From Symsagittifera roscoffensis (taxonomy: Eukaryota > Xenacoelomorpha > Acoela > Convolutidae): 64,000 nucleotides of DNA. The notes under the pieces are model-generated. The model saw only the letters and a list, made by a program, of their open reading frames with translations. It was not told the DNA's origin and ran no database searches. Position 1 is the first letter of the stretch, and each line of letters starts with the position of its first letter. Positions 12,476-22,049 of this stretch are shown here, piece after piece. The stretch covers positions 64,823,374 to 64,887,373 of the forward strand of contig NC_087065.1 in assembly GCF_963678635.1 (NCBI RefSeq), written 5' to 3'. The translations under genes and the position numbers were made by a program.

Positions 12476-13271
12476 TCAATGTCCTCATTGAATCGCGCAA
12501 TGTTCTAAATGGTTACAGTGTCATCGAACAGAATTTACAAAATGCACGAAATTACTTTTACCTACGTCACATCGACTCACTGCAGAATATAAATGGCATC
12601 ATACTACATCACTATAGCCTTCAAATTCTTTCATTAATCTGCACATTGAGGATATGACTTAAGATAAAACATATTTTCTGACTTCCAGTGTCAATATCCC
12701 GATTGAAACTTTTTCTCCTAGATTTAAAAGGTGTTGGCTTGCAGGACAGTCCTGCCAACCAACAAGCTAAAATTATCCTACTATGCTCCTTCCCTTCGGA
12801 AATCTTGCTTGTTTATTGTCCTGAATATTAAAACCAAGAGACCTTGTGGTTAGAAAGAACAATGCAACAACCTCCCTTCTCAAGAAGTTACTCAAGTTTT
12901 TCATGTCACCACAAAGTGATCAGTCTTCCTAAGTGATTAAAAACAATCATGCAGGCTGGAATATTTAAATATACTCTTCCCTCAAGCCTTTCTAAATAAA
13001 TAATAAGTGTCTCTAAAGCCACTTCTGCTAAAATCAAAATGCAAATTTATAAATGCAACATTTTCAAAACTCAACAAAATGTTTCAGTTTTCAATTACAA
13101 CTTGGTTGCTTGGTTTCTCACTTGAGTTTTTCACACACACAAAACAATTCTGAGTTTTGACTTTTCTTCATCATCCCTTTGTTCTCTTCTTTTTTCGTCG
13201 TTTAGAAGTTCTAAAACTTCTAAATTCTTCTAATTTTTTTTCTTGCTGCCTCTTGTTTTCTCGACTATTCG
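12457..13271 (-). other. Element 3' untranslated region
   Basis: 815 bp between the ORF5 stop and the 3' LTR. AT-rich, no sustained frame. Apart from the PPT candidate at its LTR edge I see nothing identifiable. Confidence 0.7.
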
Positions 13272-16200
13272 TCAATGCTCCATTTCCTCCTCCTGTGACA
13301 CTGACTCCGCACTTTCGGTTTCCGTGTCTTGTAGCACGTCATTGACTATCCTGACGCTGTTGGAAGCCGTCCTCCAACACTTCTGCTCTTCCACCCTCTG
13401 TTTACAGCAAGGTAGGGGATCCACGTTTGATTCTCTGTTTCTACAGAAGCTGTTGTGGAGACACAACGTCACGTTTCTCTCCAAATCTTCTTTCAGCATC
13501 TCTGCCTTCTCATTTCCACTACGCTCGCTCGTCCTGGAAATTCTTTTCACAGCGGTGGTCACTGCATTCCGATGGGTCACGAAAGCTCGCTTGAAAGCTC
13601 CTGCCCCAATGTCCAGCTGATATTCACTGTACACTCTGCCATGTTTCGACATATGCTTTTTCGCATACTCGTACAACCATGCAGTCATGCTAGCTCTGAA
13701 CCATGGCATCAATCGTTTTCTTGCCCATAACTTCTTCACTTCCATCGGAATGTTTAGAACTTTGCACATTGTCTCAAAAAGATCTAAATCTTTTAGACAA
13801 TCTAATTTCTGCAATTGTTCTCTCGTCGGTGCCTCCTGTCTATTATTTTCTCTCACATGAGCTTCCAGCCATCGTATCGCCATCATAACTCCCACTATCA
13901 CTATTGTTATAGGCTGTGATGAATCTGGTAAACCCATGGAGAGCAGCTCTCCAGAGTCCCAGATCAACATCAGATTACTACGCTTGGGATACCACCAGGT
14001 CTGCAGCAAGCAGTGGCAAGGAAACTCATCATGCGTCAACATGATGCTCCTCCAATTACGTTTTCCCGAAGCTTCCAGCAATGGTTCCACTTCCATCATC
14101 ACTCGGTGGATTTCATCATTCTCATCTACTGCATTGTAATCTGTGACAGTTGATCCTCTCTGTTTCTGTTTTTCAAAGTCACTGAAGTTCCCGCTCACAT
14201 ATCCCATGAACTTCTTTCCTAGTATTGACTCCAACTCTTCTTTGGTTCTCTCTGGAATTGCTGAGAACATCTTACATAGTAACTCGTAAGACTTTTCAGA
14301 CATCCTCGCTAACCTCACACACTTCGGCACTGAGAAGGCTTGATCCACAATCGTTCTTGTACTCTTCACGTCCACAGCTACGAAATGTACAGGATATCTG
14401 CTCTTGCACATTGGAGCCAACGTTGAACCCACCAAATATCGTGCTCCTGATGGTCTACAATAAGTTTCGCTGTGTCTGATGTTCATCTCCGTTTCGATTG
14501 CTTCCCTCCATTTTCCTATATACTTCTGCTCAGTCTGCAGAACTCCTGGGAATACTTCTACGCTGATGGCTGTGACCATCTCATGTTTCTGTTCTAGATT
14601 CAATAGTGACTCTAAAGAACCAAACATGCTGTAGAATCCTAGTGCTGTCACTAGATTCACATCGGTTCCTCCATGGCAATCTGCTATCAGTTCCGTTTCC
14701 GTTCTTGCTTTCATCACTACATTTCCAAACAATACCGTCAACTGCTTGTGTTGTTTCTCCAGGGTTTTCACACAGTCTAGACTTCCACAAACGTGACCCT
14801 CTAGTCCACAGACTTCCGCCAGACAGCTACCAGGTTTGACCCAGTCTTCTGGTCCCCAGCCAGGCAACTCCACTCTATCTTCTCCGTTGCTCTTAGAGGC
14901 TGTTATCATCACATTATATATGATGTTGAGGTCACGCAGGTTACAGTCCGCATTCAGTTCCCTCTGTATGTCCTGTGTCGCCCGTAATATTGAGTCAGCG
15001 TTGGGACTAGGACACCACGATGGTTTCATCAATTCCCACACTGCCATCAAGCTCGTTCTCAGTAATTCATCTGAGAATCCCAACCCAAATTCCACTCTCT
15101 TGTCGGATTTTGGTACTGAAGGTGCAGTCACCTCTTCTTCCAAGACCAGTCCCAATTTGGCCTGTGAATTGTTGACGCTTTTAATCATTACAATCCTGGA
15201 CGTCCAGAATCTTAGTAACACCGCCTGCTCATAATCAAAGAAGCAATCGCGTATGTCTTCACTCAGGAAAGGATTGTACGCTATCCCTATGATCCCGGAT
15301 ACATAGCTATATGACTTCTTCTTGATCGGTCCACAGTATTCACTGGATTTCGGCAATGCTCCCATAGATTCTTTAGTGAGCCTCAACTCCTTGTTTGAGA
15401 ATCTCCTGATCTCGTCTATCTTTTTCATGGGTTCCAATTCTTCAGGTTCTTTCATGTTCACCCTCATCGGTTTACTTTGCTGCATATGCAGCATTGCTAG
15501 TAAGAACATGGCTTTCGTTCGCTCATCGCCTTCCTCCAACATTTTAACACAAGTGCTTAATGCAGGTACTGAGATCTGCTCTATCAGGAATCGAATGAAA
15601 CAGAGAGCGTCTCTCCGCTTTGCACACGCTACTGCTGCTCCCTCCTGGACTATCAGATCCCTCAGATTCGTCATAAGGAAAACTTTTTCCTCCTTTGATC
15701 TCTTCCTTTCTTCCGAATCATATTCTTCGCGAGTTAGTCCCATCATGCACCAGGCGAGCCTGAGTTGTAATTCTGTCCTTACGTAAGGTACTGCCACGAG
15801 AGCATGTATTCTTGGCGTAGTCCTCATTTCCTCTTCGAAATACCTCAATACTACTGCTTTCCATGGAAGGCTCACCAACTGCTCGATCGTCTCCGCCTGT
15901 ACGTCAGACGACGCCAAAGTTCCATACGCCTTCTGCTTGAGGGTGGTGCCTTGCAACATTGTTTCCAGATAACCCTCCATGGCTTTTTCTTCTTCCAGGG
16001 CCATTACATGCCCTCTAGCCGAGTTTCGGTATTCCAACATCTCCATGTATCCACCGGTGGGTTCATCTATCGACACTGTCTCAGACACTGTCAGTCTGTT
16101 GTATTCCACTGGTGTTAGTTGTCCTGCAACACTTCCCTTTCCATGATTCATGGGAGATGGCTTGAAGTCCCTCATTTTACTCTCTCCACATTGACTGAGT

Positions 16201-16679
16201 ATTTCCATTTCTAAAGTCGCTCCAGTCAGAGTGCGGTCACTCCTTTTGGATTTATAACCGGTTGACTTTAACCCCGCCATGAGAATGGGTGGCACCATCG
16301 CTATATCAGTTAATATTCTATCTGTGCCAGACAATTGATAATCACCTTGCCCCAAATCCATGACTTCCTCGACTCGTTTTCTTTTCGCTGAGTTACCAGC
16401 TTTCATCGATATTTCCGAATCCACTTTCGTCTTCCCAATCCTCCTCGGCATCACTCTGCTGCCTAACTTCATTTTCATCGCATTGATTTTATCAATCACC
16501 ATTTTCGATCGCATCGTTCCTCTCCTGGTCCTTGACAGGTACACCACCTCTCCTTCATTGTCCTGCGGTGTCATCTTGATGGGAGAATTCGCTTCACTCT
16601 CATCAGTGGCTGAGTCGATCAATAACTCACTCAGTCTCCCTTCACACTCATCAAGCTTGTCAAGTACTCCTCTCATCAA
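13272..16679 (-). CDS. Element ORF5: 1135-residue protein of unknown function
   Basis: Single open frame of 1135 codons starting with tandem Met; its ATG lies 20 bp inside the end of ORF4. I recognise no domain. Visible features: a basic patch around residues 55-105 including AKRKRVEE (possible nuclear signal), a mostly charged mixed helical body, a short hydrophobic segment around 922-941 (ITIVIVGVMMAIRWL), several Cys in the last 80 residues, and an acidic C-terminus. There is no signal peptide or convincing membrane anchor, so it is unlikely to be an envelope protein. The segment around 905-941 loosely parallels ORF3 residues ~111-157 (both have L-M/I-L then PITIV-x-x-G), a weak hint of a shared fold. 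The start of a homologous ORF is present in the relic (1-345). Confidence 0.85.
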   Translation of the reverse strand: MMRGVLDKLDECEGRLSELLIDSATDESEANSPIKMTPQDNEGEVVYLSRTRRGTMRSKMVIDKINAMKMKLGSRVMPRRIGKTKVDSEISMKAGNSAKRKRVEEVMDLGQGDYQLSGTDRILTDIAMVPPILMAGLKSTGYKSKRSDRTLTGATLEMEILSQCGESKMRDFKPSPMNHGKGSVAGQLTPVEYNRLTVSETVSIDEPTGGYMEMLEYRNSARGHVMALEEEKAMEGYLETMLQGTTLKQKAYGTLASSDVQAETIEQLVSLPWKAVVLRYFEEEMRTTPRIHALVAVPYVRTELQLRLAWCMMGLTREEYDSEERKRSKEEKVFLMTNLRDLIVQEGAAVACAKRRDALCFIRFLIEQISVPALSTCVKMLEEGDERTKAMFLLAMLHMQQSKPMRVNMKEPEELEPMKKIDEIRRFSNKELRLTKESMGALPKSSEYCGPIKKKSYSYVSGIIGIAYNPFLSEDIRDCFFDYEQAVLLRFWTSRIVMIKSVNNSQAKLGLVLEEEVTAPSVPKSDKRVEFGLGFSDELLRTSLMAVWELMKPSWCPSPNADSILRATQDIQRELNADCNLRDLNIIYNVMITASKSNGEDRVELPGWGPEDWVKPGSCLAEVCGLEGHVCGSLDCVKTLEKQHKQLTVLFGNVVMKARTETELIADCHGGTDVNLVTALGFYSMFGSLESLLNLEQKHEMVTAISVEVFPGVLQTEQKYIGKWREAIETEMNIRHSETYCRPSGARYLVGSTLAPMCKSRYPVHFVAVDVKSTRTIVDQAFSVPKCVRLARMSEKSYELLCKMFSAIPERTKEELESILGKKFMGYVSGNFSDFEKQKQRGSTVTDYNAVDENDEIHRVMMEVEPLLEASGKRNWRSIMLTHDEFPCHCLLQTWWYPKRSNLMLIWDSGELLSMGLPDSSQPITIVIVGVMMAIRWLEAHVRENNRQEAPTREQLQKLDCLKDLDLFETMCKVLNIPMEVKKLWARKRLMPWFRASMTAWLYEYAKKHMSKHGRVYSEYQLDIGAGAFKRAFVTHRNAVTTAVKRISRTSERSGNEKAEMLKEDLERNVTLCLHNSFCRNRESNVDPLPCCKQRVEEQKCWRTASNSVRIVNDVLQDTETESAESVSQEEEMEH

Positions 16680-18138
16680 GGGTTGATTGAGACCTGTTTT
16701 GAGAATGGACTGGGTTCATGAGGATTCTCTGATCGTTATTTCTTGTATTGCCAGGAGAGCTGCTCTCCGGCAAATTCCGTTTCATCTCCTCAAAGGCTGA
16801 CGGAGGTTCCAGTGTCGAGATGCCTTCATCCGCTGGCTCAGTCGTTTCCAACGTGTCTGCATTATTCTCAAGATCACTGAAGATATTGAAATCCAGGCTG
16901 GATGTTCCTCCTGTCGATGCCCTGTCGTCCTCCCCACCAGCTTGATCTTGTTGCATAGGTTCTTCAGTCTGACGGTTTCCACCCTGTCCGTCATCTCCTT
17001 CTGACTTGTCCCTATTCGAGTTCGATGGTCCTTGTTTGTCATTGTCAGCTTCTTCCTGGAATCTCGGTATGAGCAATGTACCGGCTGATTTATCTTCCTC
17101 TTCTCCATGGACCACTTTGATTTCTTCGCAGCCGAAGGGTGCTAGGAAAATTCTCGTCTGCAATACTCCCGCAGCCTTCATCTCTTTTCTCACACTGGTC
17201 AGGATTACTGAGGCTTCAGGCAATTCAGTCCTGCCTCTCATCCTCATTGGAGTTAAGCCTAGTCCCCTCCATTCCTCATCAAATCCTTCAGGCTTGGGAG
17301 TAGCAGCGTTGCTTATTCGCCTTCTCGTCGCTTGATCCGTGTACGCAAATCGTGTGTACTGTAACACGGCGGCATTTCTCCCCACGAAGTATGGATCCAT
17401 CGTCGCCGAGAAATTCCCTACTCTCCTTTCATTGGTTTCGAATGCTCTCAACCTAGGAGTTTGTACTACGGAGACTGCTCCGAGCAACATCCTTCTTATC
17501 AGAGGGAATTCAGGGATTGCTTCGGGTAGCTTCTTGTAATCGCCCCAGTCCTTCGTCTCTTCTCTCACCTTGTGATACGCTGCTGTGAGACGAGGCACTC
17601 TGGTCATTTCACCATTCGTTTTGTCATAGGGCCTCAGATTCCAAAGCTTTGGAAACACCTCGATGTGCCCTCTTTCTACTTCTCCCATGCGGTCACAGAA
17701 GTGATCGTCAAAATTGATGACTGTCATCTCTGGCTCCGATATTTTCGCAAATAACAGATCTTCACTCATGAGCTCTCGCAATGCGTGCTGCTCACACCAG
17801 TTCAGTGTACTACCGTCCACTGCCGATATGAGGTTCAGGTGCAACACCGACCTCCTATATGCTTCCACTTTAACGTCAGGGAACGCAAAGGTGACTGCTG
17901 GTCCATAGATCACTGTCACGAACTCCGTGACTCCTCTGATCAGCGCCAAGGGATCGATTCTCATAGCTAAGCTCAAATCTGTTAACAGCGGCATGCCTCC
18001 AACATGTCGTCTAACATCTTCCTCTCTTTCAATTGTCTCGTCTTCTCCGGTTCCAAAGCGATTTTGCTGCAAGAGATACTGGATAAGAGTGTGTCTCAGG
18101 TCTCTTATTTTGTTCCACGAGTCTGTGGATTTCTTCAT
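16660..18138 (-). CDS. Element ORF4: ~492-residue protein of unknown function
   Basis: The open frame extends upstream to 18432, but the first ~97 codons overlap ORF3 and do not look protein-like. I take ATG 18138, which lies 11 bp after the ORF3 stop and begins MKKSTDSWNK. The N-terminal two thirds are well-ordered and conserved in the relic (LIQYLLQQNR, GGMPLL, RIDPLALI, PKLWNLRPY, RRMLLGAVS). The last third is acidic and Gln/Ser/Gly-rich, likely disordered, and could be an interaction tail. No known domain was recognised. Its end overlaps the ORF5 start by 20 bp. Tight spacing to both neighbours points to coupled translation or a shared subgenomic RNA. Confidence 0.82.
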   Translation of the reverse strand: MKKSTDSWNKIRDLRHTLIQYLLQQNRFGTGEDETIEREEDVRRHVGGMPLLTDLSLAMRIDPLALIRGVTEFVTVIYGPAVTFAFPDVKVEAYRRSVLHLNLISAVDGSTLNWCEQHALRELMSEDLLFAKISEPEMTVINFDDHFCDRMGEVERGHIEVFPKLWNLRPYDKTNGEMTRVPRLTAAYHKVREETKDWGDYKKLPEAIPEFPLIRRMLLGAVSVVQTPRLRAFETNERRVGNFSATMDPYFVGRNAAVLQYTRFAYTDQATRRRISNAATPKPEGFDEEWRGLGLTPMRMRGRTELPEASVILTSVRKEMKAAGVLQTRIFLAPFGCEEIKVVHGEEEDKSAGTLLIPRFQEEADNDKQGPSNSNRDKSEGDDGQGGNRQTEEPMQQDQAGGEDDRASTGGTSSLDFNIFSDLENNADTLETTEPADEGISTLEPPSAFEEMKRNLPESSSPGNTRNNDQRILMNPVHSQNRSQSTLDERST

Positions 18139-18149
18139 ATCCAGATTCC

Positions 18150-19733
18150 TCACTCTCTCTCTTTCATCTGCTCTGGACAACGTGCCAGTTTCATCAGCCC
18201 TCCCAAGTTTCCGTGGGTTATTGCGATCAATGTCAGAAGTCCATCTAGTCGCAGGTTCTGTATTCCATCCGTAAGCAGTATCACCGGTCCTTTCACGAAA
18301 TTCTCCGCTCCAAATGTCACAAATAGGGCTATTAATTCCACTATCGATACTTTCACTACCGCTTGGAGGAATTCCTTTATCAAGTAGTGCGAGACTTTCG
18401 GGTAGACTTTTGCCAAGAAGGACGCGGTCCATCCGGCTCCCAACCCTTCTAGCATGCTGTCTGTCCTTTCAAATCCCTCCTGTCCTTTCACTCCCTGGGT
18501 CCAGAAGGTTTCCAGAGTAATCTGACACATTCTGTTCACGAACTCAGCTGTCTTTTCTCCGGCATTTTCCGCCAGGTTCACCTCCTTCAACAAGTAGGCG
18601 TGTATTTTAGTGAGCATTACTGGGCCTTGCTGAAAAGCATCTGCACCCAATGCCGCTACTCTCGGATTCAGGTGTAGCCACTGGTTTGCTTCCGGCTTGG
18701 TTCTCAGCACCATCGCTTCCAGATGAGCTCTCGTCTCCAGTGAATTTTTTCTTCTCGTGTCTTCACTCGCCACTTCCATTGCTCGGAACCACAAGTCGTT
18801 GGACATCGCCGTGATCACTCGATGGTCGTCATCTATTCCTGGTTTCAGTTTGAGTTGCCGACTGAAGTTGGACAGTTCCAACCCCAGCACTTCGTCCAAC
18901 ACCAACATGTGTAACGCGTGGTCCTTGAACCCTCTCATCGCGTTTGAGATATCTGACCATACTGCCGGCAGTTCAGCCTTAAGTGGCCTCAGGTTCTCCA
19001 TTTCTATCATGCGATTCGGGGCTGATATGATCACATCATATTTTCCCTCCGAAAGTAAGGCTACCATTGCATACACAAATTTCAGTCCATCCGGGAGATA
19101 TGCATATCCCGGAGACAACGCAAATACTACTCTCAACGTCACTTTATTGAATGATCCCTCCTTTGTCGCGTCTACCACTTCACCCATTGACTCCAGGATG
19201 TCTTTTATCGCTGGCCATACTGCGTTTTCTGCTGTTGCAGGATCTCTGAGCCTGCTCAGAAAACCTCTACTGTGTAGATGGTCATTGATGCCAGCAAACA
19301 CAATCGTTATCGGGTTCATTTCTGTCTGCCTTTGTACCCCTATAGCCAATGACACTGATTGCAATAGGTCTAGGTCAACTGCGGCCAGCATTATGACGTC
19401 CGGCCAAAACAAAGACTTAGAGGTGTACACGAACTCTGAATTCGCTACTACCATGATTTTGGCCTTTCTCATCTCTGCTTTGTCGTAGGCGGCGAAGATG
19501 GTCTCATCTTTCTTTATCGCTGTCAATCCGCCATATCTCTGGGCATCACCATCTTGGTTCACTAGTTTTGGGTACACTCTCTCCTTCACATGACCAGGTG
19601 GTGTCGTCAATTGCCTAAATATCTTCACGTGTTGTCCAATCGGCGCTCTCGCCGTCAGGAATCTTCCTGGCCTTTCTTCACGATTCCTCTCATCATGGTT
19701 CAATCTCACATCTTGCAACGGTCTTGCATTCAC
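18150..19733 (-). CDS. Element ORF3: 527-residue protein, possible degenerate SGNH-like fold
   Basis: Complete frame with ATG 39 bp after the ORF2 stop. Residues 92-320 have an order of motifs reminiscent of SGNH hydrolases: IMVVANSEF (97-99 in the place of GDS, only Ser kept), then ITIVFAGINDH (148-151, like block III GxND), and GIDDDH (301-304, like block V DxxH). The DDDH is kept in the relic. The C-terminal half (380-520) is helical and hydrophobic in places (IVELIALFVTFG), without an obvious signal peptide. If SGNH-like, the oxyanion Gly-Asp of block I is lost, so activity is doubtful. The assignment is inference; it could equally be an unrelated Rossmann-type protein. Confidence 0.82.
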   Translation of the reverse strand: MNARPLQDVRLNHDERNREERPGRFLTARAPIGQHVKIFRQLTTPPGHVKERVYPKLVNQDGDAQRYGGLTAIKKDETIFAAYDKAEMRKAKIMVVANSEFVYTSKSLFWPDVIMLAAVDLDLLQSVSLAIGVQRQTEMNPITIVFAGINDHLHSRGFLSRLRDPATAENAVWPAIKDILESMGEVVDATKEGSFNKVTLRVVFALSPGYAYLPDGLKFVYAMVALLSEGKYDVIISAPNRMIEMENLRPLKAELPAVWSDISNAMRGFKDHALHMLVLDEVLGLELSNFSRQLKLKPGIDDDHRVITAMSNDLWFRAMEVASEDTRRKNSLETRAHLEAMVLRTKPEANQWLHLNPRVAALGADAFQQGPVMLTKIHAYLLKEVNLAENAGEKTAEFVNRMCQITLETFWTQGVKGQEGFERTDSMLEGLGAGWTASFLAKVYPKVSHYLIKEFLQAVVKVSIVELIALFVTFGAENFVKGPVILLTDGIQNLRLDGLLTLIAITHGNLGGLMKLARCPEQMKERE

Positions 19734-19772
19734 AGGTCCTATTGTGTTGTTGGAGGGCAGTCGGCTATCATG

Positions 19773-22049
19773 CTAGCGGCTATCTTTGCTAGCGGCTATG
19801 AAATTTATGCTAGCGGCTATCAACCAGTCTACGCCGGTTATCGAGTACAATCTGCTGACGGATAGCGTCGCTCCATTCAGCATCCTCCTTGCATCTTCGA
19901 TGAAGCTCACTCTCTGTAGGTCCAGCTTCATTAGTTCTTCTTTGTATATATGCCAAGGAGACGGTATGGATCGCGACCACATCAATGAGCCTCTGCTCGG
20001 TCTTTCCTCTCGACTGGTACTCGTCGTCTCCGATCTAGTGTCCGATCTAGATGTGCCGGCTACTTCTTCGATTGGTTGGTTGACAGGTCCTATCCTTCTC
20101 CTAGGATGAATTGTTCTCCTCATCGGTGCCTCTCCCAACCGATCCTGTACATCTGTTCTTCGACCTGGTTCACTGGAGCTTTGTTGCCGGTAATTTATGG
20201 CGGCTGGGACCGTACCCAAGCGTGTTTCCAGGTTAGGAGGCACAAAGGTGGTGATCACCGCATCACTCACCGTTCCCTCTTCCTTCAGCACTCCTGTGTC
20301 AAAGAGTTCTGCTTCCAGCTCATCCAACCGTTCTTGGAAGACTCGATTCAACCAAGCTTGTCCTTCGACACTGTCGAAGTGGATGCCATCTGTGGTCAGT
20401 CTGGCTTGATCCATGGCTCTCAATTCATGTTCAATGTCCATGAGGATCATTCTTCCGGCATTTCTATTTGCTAGGTTTCTCAAGATGTTGTTCCATCTCA
20501 TGACTCCCTCGTTGTGCCTTCTTCCTGATACTGTCAGGCTTCTTGTGTTCATTGGCACAGTGCAAACGGTCAGTACCGCGCAACTTAACTTCTGCCAGAG
20601 AGTAGTAAACAAACACACCATCATTGCTTCCCACAGTGCTTCCTGCTCATCTGATCCTCTGGAGATGTCATTCGTCCCAACTAAGATCATCACATTGGGT
20701 ATCTTCCCTGGATTCATCAGCTCCACCATGCGATATAATTGGGCAATCGTCGCGCCTCCAAAGGCCATCACCGTGGTGACCCACGAGGTCCTCAAATTCG
20801 ACAGCACTCTGACTAAGCTGTCTCCCAATATCAGGTGAGATGTCCCGAGTGGTGGTTGCTGCAGGTTCACAGCCGGGCTCCAGGTAGCTCGATTGAAGCA
20901 GGCTCTCGGATCTGTCTCCGGAACTCCCGTGAAATTATACTTTAATTGATTATTCTTCTGCACGTCCATTACACGAGACACTTTCTTCGCTGGCATCTTC
21001 CTTACTTTTCTCTCTGTGATCTTCGAACTCCCCCTGAGTGGCGTCACGTCACTTATCCCTTGTCTGATTATTGTCTGGGAGAGTTGTACTCTGCCCGTAT
21101 CGTCAATCGTTCCATAGGGTGCAGTCACCCCGGAACCTGGTGCATTCTTGTTAGCGACCAATCGTCCAGCGGTCTCTATCAGTTTTCTCACTGTCTGTTC
21201 TACGACGGGATCACCCAAGGTGTCACTAGGATCCGGGATTGTTACTCGGTTCGTCTCTGCTGGAAGCCGTGTCTCCGTTGTTTGACTCATTTCTCGAGGT
21301 GTCAAGAGCTCCATCGGGGACTGCCCACGAGGAATATCCCTTGCAGGTATCACTTTCTCAATGGACGTCGTCAACGCCACCTGCTCCGATCGCTCTTTGT
21401 ATTCCTGCCTTAAGCGTTCGATCTCTTGACCCTGCTTTTTGTTGCAGTCTTCAAACAACTTTCTCCACATGTCCCGGTCTTCCTCCATCGCCAGCATGGT
21501 CTTCGTCATATCGTTTAACTCCTTCTTCGTACTTCTCAACTGATCGTTCATCTCGTCCAGATCTTGTATGGTTCTGTTCGTCTGAACCTTCTGTGTTACT
21601 TTCGCCCCTTTTGGTGGCACAGCTGCTCTCAGTGGTGAACCAGACGAGGTCGCCTCGCTGTTCATCTCCCGATGCATTCTCGTCAGCCCAGGTTTGGGCT
21701 TGGAGGGCATTGGCATCTCACCTGGTTGGTAAGTCCTAGAACTTCCCAACCCAGGCTCATTCGCCAAGTCACTCCCTGAGAGAGCCCCGTTTCTCCACCT
21801 CATCACTCTCATGTTCGGGCGGTCTAGTACTCCTCTTTCTCCATATGCTGCCATCAACAGGACTTCCGTGGGGCGGTCCCCACGGTTGTCGTGCCCCAAG
21901 ATGTTAATCAGGGCGGTCAGCAACATGACCACCTCTGGGTCCTCCAGAGCGAAGTCTCGTTCGATCAGCCGACGATAGATCGCATCTACCATCGGTCCTA
22001 CATATGCCTCTGCCAGGTCCATCAATTCATCCAGGTTGAAATTGTCCAT
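19773..22049 (-). CDS. Element ORF2: 758-residue protein with SGNH (GDSL) hydrolase domain
   Basis: Starts at ATG 22049 after a 0.4-kb spacer from pol. Layout: helical N-terminus (1-90), linker, predicted coiled coil ~160-225, linker, then an SGNH hydrolase domain ~400-585, then a Pro/Ser/Arg-rich tail. The four SGNH blocks are present: block I LILGDSLVR (Ser411), block II Gly at AFGGAT (431-432), block III LVGTNDIS (Asn460) and block V TTDGIHFD (Asp554, His557). This is the catalytic set of esterases/acyl-hydrolases. Esterase domains are known in ORF1 of some CR1-type non-LTR elements; I know of none as a standard part of Ty3/Gypsy. The C-terminus repeats IAAS. The substrate is unknown; a membrane- or RNP-related role is speculation. 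Confidence 0.93.
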   Translation of the reverse strand: MDNFNLDELMDLAEAYVGPMVDAIYRRLIERDFALEDPEVVMLLTALINILGHDNRGDRPTEVLLMAAYGERGVLDRPNMRVMRWRNGALSGSDLANEPGLGSSRTYQPGEMPMPSKPKPGLTRMHREMNSEATSSGSPLRAAVPPKGAKVTQKVQTNRTIQDLDEMNDQLRSTKKELNDMTKTMLAMEEDRDMWRKLFEDCNKKQGQEIERLRQEYKERSEQVALTTSIEKVIPARDIPRGQSPMELLTPREMSQTTETRLPAETNRVTIPDPSDTLGDPVVEQTVRKLIETAGRLVANKNAPGSGVTAPYGTIDDTGRVQLSQTIIRQGISDVTPLRGSSKITERKVRKMPAKKVSRVMDVQKNNQLKYNFTGVPETDPRACFNRATWSPAVNLQQPPLGTSHLILGDSLVRVLSNLRTSWVTTVMAFGGATIAQLYRMVELMNPGKIPNVMILVGTNDISRGSDEQEALWEAMMVCLFTTLWQKLSCAVLTVCTVPMNTRSLTVSGRRHNEGVMRWNNILRNLANRNAGRMILMDIEHELRAMDQARLTTDGIHFDSVEGQAWLNRVFQERLDELEAELFDTGVLKEEGTVSDAVITTFVPPNLETRLGTVPAAINYRQQSSSEPGRRTDVQDRLGEAPMRRTIHPRRRIGPVNQPIEEVAGTSRSDTRSETTSTSREERPSRGSLMWSRSIPSPWHIYKEELMKLDLQRVSFIEDARRMLNGATLSVSRLYSITGVDWLIAASINFIAASKDSR

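Noticed and set aside
13272-16679. ORF5 as a retroviral-type envelope gene
   Set aside because: No signal peptide, furin-type site with fusion peptide, or C-terminal membrane anchor; the short hydrophobic run at 922-941 is too weak.
18139-18432. N-terminal extension of ORF4 (97 codons)
   Set aside because: It overlaps ORF3 in another frame, lacks conserved sequence, and a good ATG follows 11 bp after the ORF3 stop.
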